From Pseudoduganella sp. (GTDB lineage Bacteria > Pseudomonadota > Gammaproteobacteria > Burkholderiales > Burkholderiaceae_D), in contig JAJTCO010000009.1 of NCBI GenBank assembly GCA_021323265.1, forward strand, positions 28,229 to 92,228: a stretch of 64,000 bases of DNA. Reading direction: 5' to 3'. The notes below the pieces were generated by a model. It saw nothing but the letters and a program-made list of their open reading frames with translations, had not been told where the DNA came from and made no database searches. The position numbers and the translations under genes were made by a program. Numbering within the stretch: the stretch's first letter is position 1; every line of letters starts with the position of its first letter. This document shows, piece after piece, positions 8,227 to 16,601 of this stretch.

Positions 8227-8255
8227 AATGTACCTATAAATGTTGCCAATGTAAA
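8227..8255 (-). promoter_or_regulatory. sigma70 promoter with embedded direct repeat
   Basis: Read on the minus strand, TTTACA (8255-8250) and TACATT (8232-8227) are separated by exactly 17 bases, matching 5/6 and 4/6 consensus positions. The promoter lies within two near-identical 13-base copies, TGTTGGCAATGTA at 8220-8232 and TGTTGCCAATGTA at 8241-8253, 21 bases apart. Two helical turns of spacing suggests a regulator binding the same face of DNA twice. It would drive the 91-residue gene and perhaps the GGDEF gene. Confidence 0.55.
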
Positions 8256-8346
8256 CGCGGGCGCCCCGCGGTGCGCCTCATCCGGTACACTGGAACCGGA
8301 GCCCGGCAGCTTATCAGATCATCATGCGCCATAACAAGCCAGCAAA

Positions 8347-9108
8347 ATGACATCCGTCCCCGACAATCGGCCCCTTGTCCGCCACCGGCGCGGCCACCTG
8401 TCGCTGGAATTCACGCCCGGTGAAGTCCAGAGCCAGATGGACCCGGCCGATCCCTACGCGCTGGTGCTGGCGTATGCGCGCGCCATGATGTGCTTCGTCC
8501 TGTTCAAGCCGCACCCCGAACATATTGTCATGGTGGGCCTGGGCGGCGGTTCGCTGGCCAAGTTCTGCTACCGCTACCTGCCCCACACCCGCATCACCGT
8601 GCTGGAACTGCGGGCCGACGTCATCGCCCTGCGCGAGCGCTTTGCCATCCCGCCCGACAACGACCGCTTCCGCGTGATCCACTGCGACGCCGCCGCCTAT
8701 ATGAAGGAGCTGAAGGACAGCGCCGACGTGCTGCTGGTCGACGGTTTCGACGCGCACGGCCTGCCAAATGCCCTGACCACCGAACATTTCTACGCCGACT
8801 GCCGGCGCGCGCTGCGCCCGGAGGGGGTGCTGGCCGCCAACGTCTTCAGCTACGACCCCAAGTACCGCAGCGTCCTGGTGCGCCTGGCCAACGCCTTCCA
8901 CGACCGCACCTGCCAGTTCACCGGCATCGCCGGCAACAACCACATCCTGTTCGCCGTGCGCCCGGGCAGCACGCCCGGTGCCCCGGCCAGCGTCATGCAG
9001 CGCAAGGTGGCCGCCTGGGGCAGCCCGACGCCGGGGCTGGGCTTCGGCCTGGCCAACCGACTGTTGGCAATTTACACCGTTGCGCGCCTGCGCAGGGCGG
9101 TTATGTGA
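8347..9108 (+). CDS. spermidine synthase-like (SpeE-fold) protein
   Basis: This 253-residue protein has the Rossmann methyltransferase-like fold of polyamine aminopropyltransferases. It shows the nucleotide-binding glycine loop MVGLGGGSLAKF near residue 62, the acidic strand end VLELRADV near 87, and CDAAAYM then VLLVDGFD near 118-135. The last corresponds to the catalytic aspartate region of SpeE, where the canonical D-x-x-D is reduced to VDGFDAHG. The N-terminal beta-barrel of true spermidine synthases is shortened to a few strands. It may be an orphan SpeE-like protein rather than a bona fide spermidine synthase. No speD or other polyamine gene is adjacent. Confidence 0.72.
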   Translation: MTSVPDNRPLVRHRRGHLSLEFTPGEVQSQMDPADPYALVLAYARAMMCFVLFKPHPEHIVMVGLGGGSLAKFCYRYLPHTRITVLELRADVIALRERFAIPPDNDRFRVIHCDAAAYMKELKDSADVLLVDGFDAHGLPNALTTEHFYADCRRALRPEGVLAANVFSYDPKYRSVLVRLANAFHDRTCQFTGIAGNNHILFAVRPGSTPGAPASVMQRKVAAWGSPTPGLGFGLANRLLAIYTVARLRRAVM

Positions 9109-9178
9109 AAAAATCAAGTGTTCTTTCCCTGCGGCTAGGAGTTTTATGACAAACTACTTCTTTTGATCGAAGGACACC

Positions 9179-12046
9179 ATGGCAGGTCGGCGCAGGAGAC
9201 TATCGCACTACGGTGCAGCAGCACTCACGCTGGGCGCAGGCCTGGCGGCGACCGCTGTCCTGTTCGTCTCGGTCAGCGCCCTGGAATTCGGCAAGATGGA
9301 GCTGAGCTTCAAGCAGCGCGCCAACACGCGCGTGGCGGCCATCGAGCGCGGCCTGGCCGACGCGGTGGAAGTGGTCACCGTGATCAACCAGCTGTTTCGC
9401 ACCGTGCAGCCGGTCAGCAGCGAGCAATTCCATGCCTTCACCACCCCGCTGCTGCAGCGCTACCCTTTCATCCAGGCCTTCAATTATCACCGCGTGCTGT
9501 CGCACGCCGAACGGCCAGCCTTCGAAGCATCCATGCAGGCACGCTTTCCGGGCTTTCGCATCACCGAGCTGACGCCGGAAGGCTTGATCACCGCGCCGGA
9601 GCGCCCGTACTACAACGTGGTGGAATACCTGGAGCCGCACAAAGGCAACGAAGCGGCACTGGGCCTGAACTCGGGCCGCAACGTGCAGGTGCGCGCCGCC
9701 ATCGACCGCATCCTGCACAACGGGCGTCCCGCCGCCACCGAACAGCTGCAGCTGGCGCAGGACCCGAACCAGCGCAGCAGCTTCATCATGATCATGCCGG
9801 TCTACCGGCCCGGCATGTCCACCGAAACGCGCGCCGAGCGGCACGACGCCTGGCTGGGCGACACCGCCGCCGTGATCCGCACGCCGCACCTGGTGCACAC
9901 GATCCTGCAGCAGCACGGCCTGCTTGACGACCAGGGCCTGGGCCTGAGCGTGTACGCCGGCGACCCGTCGGATACCGGCAGCCTGGCATACCGCCGCGGC
10001 CCGGTGCCCAGCGCCAAGCACGAACACTGGCTGCACCGCTGGCTGGACTTCGATTACCGCGGCAGCGACATGCGCAGCTTCGACGTGCTGGGCCGCACCT
10101 GGCACATCCGCAGCGACGACCTGCCGCGCCCTTTCCTGGCCGACCACCTGGGCTCCCTGTGCACCCTGCTCGGCGGCCTGCTGTTCAGCGCCCTGGCGGC
10201 AGCCTTCGTGCACACGCTGGTGCAGCGCTCGCGCCGCGTGCAACTGCTGGTCGACGCGCGCACCGCCGACCTGCAGCGCTCCAACCAGCGCCTGGCGGAA
10301 GACGTGGCAGCGCGCAAGCGCACCGAACGCGCCCTGCAGGAATCGGAGCACCGTTTCCGCCGCCTGCTGGCCCTGTCCTCCGACTGGTACTGGGAACAGG
10401 ATACGCAGTTCCGCTTCACCCACATCACGGGCGGCTTCTTCGAAAAGGGCCACGTGGCGAAGGAAAACTTCCTGGGCCGCACGCGCTGGGAATGCACGCC
10501 GGACCCGTACACCAGCAGCGCCGGCCGCGACCACATCGAACGGGTGCAGGCGCGCCTGCCGTTCTCCAATTTCGAGTACGCCATCGTCGGCCATGACGGC
10601 GTGACGCGCTGGTTCAACACCAGCGGCGAACCGGTGTACGACGCACAGGGCGAATTCAAGGGCTACCGCGGCACGGGCAGCGACATCACCGAGCGCAAGG
10701 TAGCGGAGCAGCGTATCCAGCACATTGCCCACCACGACGTGCTGACCGGCCTGCCCAACCGGGTGCTGCTGCAGGACCGCCTGCAGCAGGCCATCGCCTA
10801 CGCCAACCGCAGCGGCCTGCCGATGTGGGTGGTGCTGATCGACCTGGACCGCTTCAAGTTCGTCAATGACAGCCTGGGCCACAAGGCCGGCGACCAGCTG
10901 CTGCAAACCGTGGCGCAGCGCCTGCAATCGAGCGTGCGCGAAAGCGACACCGTGGCCCGCCTGTCGGGCGACGAATTCGTCGCCATCCTGAGCCAGTATC
11001 CGGACGAGCAACTGGCGCCGGCCATCGTCGAACGCGTGATGAAGGCGCTGGCCCAGCCCGTCCTGCTGGAAGGGAAGGAATTCTTCGTGACCTGCTCGAT
11101 CGGCGTGGCGGTGTACGACGCCGACGGCACGCCGGCGCAAAACCTGATCGAGCACGCCGACATCGCCATGTACTCGGCCAAGAAGCTGGGACGTAACACC
11201 TACCAGTTCTACCTGCCGTCCATGAACGACGAAGCGCAGGAACGGCTGCGCATCGAGAGCGCCCTGCGCAATGCGCTCGAACGCGACGAATTCGTGCTGC
11301 ACTACCAGCCGCAGGTGGACCTGGCATCGGGCGCCATCGTCGGCATGGAAGCGCTGCTGCGCTGGCAGCACCCGGAACTGGGCATGGTGGCGCCGGCGCG
11401 CTTCATCAGCCTGGCCGAGGAAACGGGACTGATCGTGCCGATCGGCGCCTGGGTGCTGCGCACCGCCTGCCAGCAGGCGCGCGCCCTGCACGATGCCGGC
11501 TTCCCCGGCCTGCGCATGGCGGTCAACCTGTCGGCGCGCCAGTTCGCGCAGCCGGAGCTGGTATCGAGCATTGCCGCCGTGCTGGCCGAAACCGGCCTGC
11601 CCGCCTCGCTGCTGGAGCTGGAGCTGACCGAGAGCCTGTTCATGCACGACGTGGCGCAGGGCGTGAACCTGCTGCACGAACTGAAGTCGCTGGGCGTGGC
11701 CTTGTCGATCGACGATTTTGGCACCGGCTATTCCAGCCTGTCCTACCTGCGCAACTTTCCGATCGACGTGCTGAAGATCGACCGCTCCTTCGTCAACGAC
11801 ATCGCCACCGACGCCGACGATGCGGCCATCGTGGTCTCGGTGATCGCCCTGGCCCACAACCTGGAGTTGCGCGTGATCGCGGAAGGCGTAGAATCGGAAG
11901 AGCAGCTGGAATTCCTGCGCCGCCACGGCTGCGATGAAATCCAGGGCTACTACTTCAGCCGCCCCGTGGACGCGGCGCAGATGCGCCAGATGTTGCAAGA
12001 TGGCAAGCAATTAACCAGCGCTGCCCCTCGCCGGCTGCGCGCTTGA
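9179..12046 (+). CDS. CHASE-PAS-GGDEF-EAL cyclic-di-GMP turnover protein
   Basis: This 955-residue inner-membrane protein can in principle make and break c-di-GMP. Membrane spans lie near 11-33 and 325-345 and flank a periplasmic CHASE domain (about 70-300). Next come a short coiled region, a PAS domain (about 380-505, with WYWEQDTQFRF), GGDEF (about 510-675) and EAL (about 690-940). GGDEF reads SGDEF with the upstream LIDLDRFK metal strand intact, so cyclase activity is possible. EAL has MEALLRW, NLSARQF, DDFGTGYSSL and KIDRSF, all consistent with an active phosphodiesterase. AAGGA lies 5 bases before the ATG. It forms a likely pair with the small gene that follows. Confidence 0.9.
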   Translation: MAGRRRRLSHYGAAALTLGAGLAATAVLFVSVSALEFGKMELSFKQRANTRVAAIERGLADAVEVVTVINQLFRTVQPVSSEQFHAFTTPLLQRYPFIQAFNYHRVLSHAERPAFEASMQARFPGFRITELTPEGLITAPERPYYNVVEYLEPHKGNEAALGLNSGRNVQVRAAIDRILHNGRPAATEQLQLAQDPNQRSSFIMIMPVYRPGMSTETRAERHDAWLGDTAAVIRTPHLVHTILQQHGLLDDQGLGLSVYAGDPSDTGSLAYRRGPVPSAKHEHWLHRWLDFDYRGSDMRSFDVLGRTWHIRSDDLPRPFLADHLGSLCTLLGGLLFSALAAAFVHTLVQRSRRVQLLVDARTADLQRSNQRLAEDVAARKRTERALQESEHRFRRLLALSSDWYWEQDTQFRFTHITGGFFEKGHVAKENFLGRTRWECTPDPYTSSAGRDHIERVQARLPFSNFEYAIVGHDGVTRWFNTSGEPVYDAQGEFKGYRGTGSDITERKVAEQRIQHIAHHDVLTGLPNRVLLQDRLQQAIAYANRSGLPMWVVLIDLDRFKFVNDSLGHKAGDQLLQTVAQRLQSSVRESDTVARLSGDEFVAILSQYPDEQLAPAIVERVMKALAQPVLLEGKEFFVTCSIGVAVYDADGTPAQNLIEHADIAMYSAKKLGRNTYQFYLPSMNDEAQERLRIESALRNALERDEFVLHYQPQVDLASGAIVGMEALLRWQHPELGMVAPARFISLAEETGLIVPIGAWVLRTACQQARALHDAGFPGLRMAVNLSARQFAQPELVSSIAAVLAETGLPASLLELELTESLFMHDVAQGVNLLHELKSLGVALSIDDFGTGYSSLSYLRNFPIDVLKIDRSFVNDIATDADDAAIVVSVIALAHNLELRVIAEGVESEEQLEFLRRHGCDEIQGYYFSRPVDAAQMRQMLQDGKQLTSAAPRRLRA

Positions 12047-12056
12047 GGAGAGCGAA

Positions 12057-12251
12057 ATGAACAGCGTCGACCTGCATCGCCAGCAAGTGCGCAGCGACCA
12101 CCGCACGCGCGACATCATCAACCAGGCCATTGCCGCCTTGCCGGAAGTGGGCTTGCGCCGCGCCGCAGAATTCCTGTTCGCGATGGGCGTGCCGCACCCG
12201 GTTGCCGTGCGCACCCTGGTGTACCCGGCCCAGCGCCGTCCCTACCCTTGA
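12057..12251 (+). CDS. small conserved protein, 64 residues
   Basis: A 64-residue protein with an excellent ribosome-binding site, GAGGAG, which overlaps the stop codon of the GGDEF-EAL gene. The intergenic distance is 10 bases, so the two are cotranscribed and probably coupled. The segment LRRAAEFLFAMGVPHPVAVR looks like one amphipathic helix and a turn; no known domain is recognised. Similar short proteins appear in related genomes, as I recall, but that could not be checked. It ends 4 bases before the convergent thioesterase gene. Confidence 0.65.
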   Translation: MNSVDLHRQQVRSDHRTRDIINQAIAALPEVGLRRAAEFLFAMGVPHPVAVRTLVYPAQRRPYP

Positions 12252-12255
12252 CGCC

Positions 12256-12735
12256 TTAGCGCTTCTTCACCGCGTCGGCCACCTGCTGGCGCGCCGCCTT
12301 GCGCAGCTTGGCCTGCTCCCAGCGCGCCACCTGCTCGGGCGTTTCCGGCACCAGCACCGGCACCTTTTGCGGTTTGCGGTCCTGGTCCACCGCCACCATG
12401 GTGAAGTAGCAGCTGTTGGCATGGCGCACCAGGCGCTGCTGGATATTTTCCGCCACCACCCGTATCCCCACTTCCATCGAGCTGCTGCCGGTATAGTTGA
12501 TCGAGGCCAGGAACGTCACCAGTTCCCCCACGTGGATCGGCTGCAGGAACATCACCTGGTCCACCGAGAGCGTGACCACGTAGCTGCCCGAATAGCGGCT
12601 GGCGCAGGCATAGGCCACGCCGTCCAGCAGCTTCAGGATGGCGCCGCCGTGCACATTGCCGGAAAAGTTGGCCATGTCGGGAGTCATCAGGACCGTCATC
12701 GTCAGCTCGTGCGCCGACCAGTTCGCATTTTCCAT
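12256..12735 (-). CDS. acyl-CoA thioesterase, YciA-like hotdog family
   Basis: A 159-residue cytoplasmic hotdog-fold enzyme that hydrolyses acyl-CoA. The fold signature is NVHGGAILKLLDGVAY near residue 26, in which the helix caps the active site, followed by SVDQVMFLQPIHVGE near 52, a conserved pattern of the YciA/ACOT hexameric thioesterases. Strand SSMEVGIRVVAEN and the C-terminal basic helix fit the family length. The N-terminus MENANWSAHELTMTVLMTP is standard. It is transcribed alone and divergently from the M16 protease pair, sharing a 142-base intergenic region. Confidence 0.85.
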   Translation of the reverse strand: MENANWSAHELTMTVLMTPDMANFSGNVHGGAILKLLDGVAYACASRYSGSYVVTLSVDQVMFLQPIHVGELVTFLASINYTGSSSMEVGIRVVAENIQQRLVRHANSCYFTMVAVDQDRKPQKVPVLVPETPEQVARWEQAKLRKAARQQVADAVKKR

Positions 12736-12877
12736 TGCCGTACCGGGTTGTTGTCGTTGCCTCTATGCTACCCGATGGCGCGGCCATGCGCTCGGCGACA
12801 GCCCCTTCCGAAAGATTAGCATTTTCACTATCCATCGAGTATCCTGCACAGCAACTTCCGTCACAGAGAGGAAACCC

Positions 12878-14194
12878 ATGAAGTTGAAACTATTGGCAGC
12901 GGCGCTGGCCTATGCGGCCGCCTCGTACGCCCAGGCCGCGCTGACGGCCGACCAGGTCAAGACCTTCACGCTGAACAACGGCATGAAGTTCATCGTGCTG
13001 GAAAGCAGCGCGATCCCGAATGCGAACATGTACACCTTCTGGAAGGTCGGTTCGCGCAACGAAGCGCCCGGCACCACCGGCCTGTCGCACTTCTTCGAAC
13101 ACATGATGTTCAACGGGTCGAAGAACTACGGCCCGAAAATGTTCGACCGCACCATGGAAGCGAACGGCGGCGCCAACAACGCCTACACCAACAGCGACGT
13201 GACGGTGTACCAGGACTGGTTCCCCGCCTCCTCGCTGGAGACCGTCTTCAAGCTGGAAGGCGACCGTATCGCCCACTTGTCGATCGACCCGAAGATGGTC
13301 GAGAGCGAACGCGGCGTGGTGCTGTCCGAGCGCAGCACCGGCCTGGAAAACTCCAACGTGCGCATGCTGATGCAGGAACTGAACAGCGTGGCCTACGTGG
13401 CCCACCCCTACGCCATCCCGACCATCGGCTGGGAATCGGACATCAAGGCCTGGACCCTGCAGGATCTGCAGCACTACTTCCGCACCTACTATGCGCCCAA
13501 CAACGCGGTCTCCGTGATCGTGGGCGACGTCAAGTTCGAGCAGGTGAAGAAGCTGGCCACCCGGTATTTCGGCAGCATCCCCAAGCGTGCCGCGCCGCCG
13601 GCCGTGCGCACCGTGGAGCCGGAACAGAAGGGCGAACGCCGCCTGTTCGTGGCCAAGCCGTCCGCCACCGCCGCCAACCTGATGGTGGCCTACAAGGTGC
13701 CGCAAGCGGGATCGCCCGAATACTACGCGCTGGACGTGCTGCAATCGCTGCTCACCGACGGCAAGACTTCGCGCCTGTACAAGGCCCTGGTCGAGCAGCA
13801 GCTGGCCACCAGCGTCGGCTCCTACAACACCGACGGCTTCGACCCCGGCCTGCTCTACATGTTCACCGTGGCCGCCGCCGGCGTCGAACCGGCGAAGGTG
13901 GAGAAGGCCATGCTGGAAGCGATCGAAAAGGTCGCCCAGGATGGCGTCAGCGAGGAAGAACTGCAGAAGGTGAAGAACGCCAAGCTGCTGGGCATCTACC
14001 GCGCGCAGGAAACCATCAACGGCAAGGCGCAAATGCTGGGCAATTACGACGTCTTCTTCGGCGACTACAGGAAGGCGTTCGAAGCGCCGGCCGCCTACGA
14101 AAAGCTGACCACGGCCGAGATCCAGGCTGTCGCCGCCAAATACCTGAAGAAATCGCTGCGCACCGTGGGCGTGCTGGCGGCGAAGGAGGACTAA
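12878..14194 (+). CDS. secreted M16 zinc protease, catalytic member
   Basis: A 438-residue M16 (pitrilysin/processing-peptidase) metalloprotease with a Sec signal peptide (MKLKLLAAALAYAAASYAQA). The zinc motif HFFEH near residue 65 supplies two ligands and the catalytic Glu; the third ligand is the Glu in a downstream helix near residue 142 (ESERGVVLSE). The second half-domain carries the usual glycine-rich FTVAAAGVEP area. The start at 12878 has AGAGAGGAAA just upstream and an obvious signal peptide; a much longer in-frame extension to 12638 lacks both. The second M16 gene follows after 3 bases, so they form a heterodimer-type pair in the periplasm. Confidence 0.9.
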   Translation: MKLKLLAAALAYAAASYAQAALTADQVKTFTLNNGMKFIVLESSAIPNANMYTFWKVGSRNEAPGTTGLSHFFEHMMFNGSKNYGPKMFDRTMEANGGANNAYTNSDVTVYQDWFPASSLETVFKLEGDRIAHLSIDPKMVESERGVVLSERSTGLENSNVRMLMQELNSVAYVAHPYAIPTIGWESDIKAWTLQDLQHYFRTYYAPNNAVSVIVGDVKFEQVKKLATRYFGSIPKRAAPPAVRTVEPEQKGERRLFVAKPSATAANLMVAYKVPQAGSPEYYALDVLQSLLTDGKTSRLYKALVEQQLATSVGSYNTDGFDPGLLYMFTVAAAGVEPAKVEKAMLEAIEKVAQDGVSEEELQKVKNAKLLGIYRAQETINGKAQMLGNYDVFFGDYRKAFEAPAAYEKLTTAEIQAVAAKYLKKSLRTVGVLAAKED

Positions 14195-14197
14195 GGA

Positions 14198-15580
14198 ATG
14201 AAGAAGCTGTTTTCTATCGCACTGACCTGCGCTGGCGCCGCCGGCGCCCAGGCCGCCGAGTTCAAGCTGCCGGCCTATGAGACGGCCAAGCTGCCGAACG
14301 GCCTCACCGTGTATATGATGGAACGCCACGACGTGCCCCTGGTGGCCGTGCGCGCCGTGGTGAAGGCCGGCGCCGTCAACGACGGCGCGCAGGCCGGCCT
14401 GGCCAACCTGACCGGCGATGGCGTCCTGCTCGGCTCGACCAGGCACAACAAGGCCCACATCGACCAAGCCTTCGACTTCCGTGGCGCCGTGCTGGCCGGC
14501 GGCAGCAGCGTGGAGCAATCGACCGTGGCCGCCAACTTCGCCCGCAAGGACACCGACGCCCTGCTGCCGCTGTTCGCGGAACTGGTGCAGGAGCCCAGCT
14601 TTGACGCGGCCGAGCTGGACAAGCTGCGCACGCGCAAGGTCAACGGCTTGAAGCAGGCCAAGGAAAGCCCGCGCCAGGTGGTCGGCACCTACTACCGCGC
14701 CATGCTGTTCGGCAAATCGGCCTATGCCAACCCGCCCAGCGGCACCATCAACAGCTTGAGCGCGCTGAAGCAGGACGACGTGAAAGCCTTCCACAAGCGC
14801 TACTTCCGCCCGGACAATGCCGCCCTGATCGTGGTGGGCGATTTCGACCCGGCCGAGATGCGCAGGAAAGTGGAAGCCCTGTTCGGCCAATGGAAGGCGG
14901 ACGGTCCGGCGCCGCAGCGCGCCGACTACGGCAAGGTGCAGGCGGCGCAGCCGCGCGTGTGGCTGGTCAACAAGGCCGACGCCATCGAGACCACCTTCAT
15001 GATCGGCGGCCCCGGCATCGCGCGCAACGATCCGGACTATGTGCCGCTGCAGGTGCTGAACACGGTGCTGGGCGGGCGCTTCACGTCCTGGCTGAACGAC
15101 GAGCTGCGCGTCAATTCGGGCCTGACCTACGGCGCCAACTCCAGCTTCACCCCGCTGTCGCAGGCCGGCACCTTCGCCATTTCCAGCTTCACCGCGCTGC
15201 CGAAGACGGAAGCCGCGCTGGACCTGGCGCTGAAGACCTACGAGCGCTTGTGGAGCAAGGGCATCGACAAGGCGACGCTGGATTCGGCCAAGGCGTACGT
15301 CAAGGGCCAGTTCCCGCCGCGCTATGAAACGAGCGAGCAGCTCGCTTCCCTGCTGGGCGACATGTATGCCAACGACGTCAGCCGCAGCCAGATCGACAAC
15401 TTCATGCGGGATGTCGACAGCCTGACGCCGGAACGCGCCAAGCAGCTGGTCGAGAAGCACTTCCCGCGCAAGAACCTGCAAATGGTCCTGGTGGGCAAGG
15501 CCGCCGACATCGGCAAGGTCGCCGCCAAGTACGGCAGCGTGACCAACCTGGAAATCACCGCCGACGGCTTCCAGCCTTAA
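14198..15580 (+). CDS. secreted M16 protease homologue lacking the zinc motif
   Basis: This 460-residue secreted partner has a signal peptide (MKKLFSIALTCAGAAGAQAA) and the two M16 half domains, but at the place where the first gene has HFFEH it reads AGLANLTGDG, so the zinc site is absent. The C-terminal half retains the substrate-grip segment GLTYGANSSF and a glycine-rich GRFTSWLNDELR. In known M16B pairs an inactive subunit supports the active one, as in mitochondrial processing peptidase. The intergenic gap of 3 bases implies coupled expression. The long palindrome just downstream terminates the operon. Confidence 0.87.
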   Translation: MKKLFSIALTCAGAAGAQAAEFKLPAYETAKLPNGLTVYMMERHDVPLVAVRAVVKAGAVNDGAQAGLANLTGDGVLLGSTRHNKAHIDQAFDFRGAVLAGGSSVEQSTVAANFARKDTDALLPLFAELVQEPSFDAAELDKLRTRKVNGLKQAKESPRQVVGTYYRAMLFGKSAYANPPSGTINSLSALKQDDVKAFHKRYFRPDNAALIVVGDFDPAEMRRKVEALFGQWKADGPAPQRADYGKVQAAQPRVWLVNKADAIETTFMIGGPGIARNDPDYVPLQVLNTVLGGRFTSWLNDELRVNSGLTYGANSSFTPLSQAGTFAISSFTALPKTEAALDLALKTYERLWSKGIDKATLDSAKAYVKGQFPPRYETSEQLASLLGDMYANDVSRSQIDNFMRDVDSLTPERAKQLVEKHFPRKNLQMVLVGKAADIGKVAAKYGSVTNLEITADGFQP

Positions 15581-15593
15581 GCGGCCAGCAAGT

Positions 15594-15659
15594 AAAAAAT
15601 CAGGGACGGAGCAAGTTTTCCGCGGTCGCGGAAAACTCGTTCCGTCCCTGATTTTTTTT
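15594..15659. terminator. long palindromic bidirectional terminator
   Basis: A 66-base near-perfect palindrome lies between two convergent genes. The outer arms pair AAAAAATCAGGGACGGA with TCCGTCCCTGATTTTTT; an internal bulge is followed by TTTTCCGCG pairing with CGCGGAAAA. Runs of A on one side and T on the other allow termination of the M16 operon and of the minus-strand gene. Its length and composition also resemble dispersed palindromic repeats of some Oxalobacteraceae; only one copy is in this window. Confidence 0.85.
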
Positions 15660-15663
15660 ATCT

Positions 15664-16023
15664 TTACAGTCCTTGCGCTTCGATGTCGGCCAGCGATTCG
15701 CGGCCCTTGTCGGTGATGGCGTAACCGCCTTCGATGGCGGTGATGTGCGACTTCTTGCCCAGGAACATGGCCACGTCGGCGTCGATCGGCGCGCCGGACT
15801 GCGCCACCAGCGCTTTCAGCGCCAACACGCAACGGCGCAGGAACAGGCGTTCCTTGCCCGCGTCGGTCAGGATGATGTGGCCGCTGCGTTCAAACTTGAT
15901 CAGCTTGATGCCCGACAGCCGTTTGCTGTTGCGGCCGACGCACGCGCTCGGCTTGCCCTGGATGCCCCGGGCAATTTCCAGCAGCGCGTTGAATTCGTCC
16001 GTGCTCAGTTTTTCATTCTTCAT
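15664..16023 (-). CDS. small winged-helix-like protein, unknown function
   Basis: This 119-residue protein is not recognised as a named family. The N-terminal half (MKNEKLSTDEFNALLEIARG, KLIKFERSGHIILTDAGKERL) has the alternating helix and beta-wing pattern of a winged helix, with a repeat-like second copy near the C-terminus (AIEGGYAITDKGRESLADIE). The two ITDKG/LTDAG wings suggest two tandem winged-helix units. The start at 16023 is the ATG before MKNEKL; upstream in-frame codons to 16074 have no ribosome-binding site. It ends next to the shared terminator. A DNA- or RNA-binding role is inferred from pattern only. Confidence 0.6.
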   Translation of the reverse strand: MKNEKLSTDEFNALLEIARGIQGKPSACVGRNSKRLSGIKLIKFERSGHIILTDAGKERLFLRRCVLALKALVAQSGAPIDADVAMFLGKKSHITAIEGGYAITDKGRESLADIEAQGL

Positions 16024-16090
16024 TGCTTGTATTCCATGATGGGCATAACGTAACCCGTCATGGTACGCGCCCACGCGGGACGCGGCAAGC

Positions 16091-16231
16091 TTACTTCAGC
16101 AGACGGAGGGCCAGCCACAGCAACGCCGACCCCGCCACCAGGGCGCTGGCACACATCAACGCCTGGGCGCGACGGCTGTGCAGGTCGATACGGCGTCCGA
16201 GATAGATCTTGTTGTGCAGGGAATTGCCCAT
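16091..16231 (-). CDS. 46-residue single-span membrane protein
   Basis: The start at 16231 is chosen because GGAGG lies 5 bases before this ATG; a longer reading to 16339 has no such site. The short protein begins MGNSLHNKIYLGRRIDLHSR and ends in a hydrophobic segment (ALMCASALVAGSALLWLAL) with two charged residues after it. It resembles the tiny single-pass membrane proteins common in proteobacteria. The role is unknown. Confidence 0.55.
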   Translation of the reverse strand: MGNSLHNKIYLGRRIDLHSRRAQALMCASALVAGSALLWLALRLLK

Positions 16232-16415
16232 GGTGGCCTCCGACTGGAAAAACGTTTGTCGATGACCCATTATAAAAAGACGATGGTGACGGCTATGTGA
16301 CAGCCAGCACAAAATGCCACAAATATTCTTATCAAACAACGGAAGTTACTATTGTGCAAGCAGGCGACGCTGCGCGCGCAGCGCTGCTAGGATCGGTGCG
16401 GAAGGAGGGTCCAGC

Positions 16416-16601
16416 ATGGAGCAGCCAATCAAGTCCCAGCCCGAAAAGGGCCAGCATCTCATGGACGAGGCCGATATCGGCAGCGGAGAGAAAACACCGG
16501 GCGAACAGGAGACGGAAGAGCAGATCCGCAAGATCCCGCCCCTGCCCGAGCCGGACGCTAAGCCTTCATCGGCGGCGGTTTCGGTACCGGCTCCTCGATA
16601 G
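16416..16601 (+). CDS. 61-residue acidic hydrophilic protein
   Basis: Starts at ATG 16416 with GGAGGG 5 bases upstream; a longer reading to 16314 lacks such a site. The sequence is polar and low in hydrophobics, with a run of charged residues (MDEADIGSGEKTPGEQETEEQ) and a proline-rich tail; it is probably disordered. No known domain. Its last 44 bases overlap, on the opposite strand, the end of the proline-rich gene at 16558-16695. Codon statistics of such a short gene are weak, so the call rests on the ribosome-binding site. Confidence 0.5.
   Translation: MEQPIKSQPEKGQHLMDEADIGSGEKTPGEQETEEQIRKIPPLPEPDAKPSSAAVSVPAPR

Noticed and set aside
8324..8350. Eight-codon leader peptide (MRHNKPAK) overlapping the SpeE-like start as ATGA
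   Set aside because: No ribosome-binding site and no attenuator hairpin, so most likely chance.
12638..12877. N-terminal extension of the first M16 protease to 12638
   Set aside because: The signal peptide and Shine-Dalgarno site are at 12878, and the extension overlaps the divergent thioesterase gene and its promoter region.
16091..16339. 82-residue version of the small membrane protein
   Set aside because: Start at 16231 has a GGAGG site; upstream residues look like translated promoter DNA.
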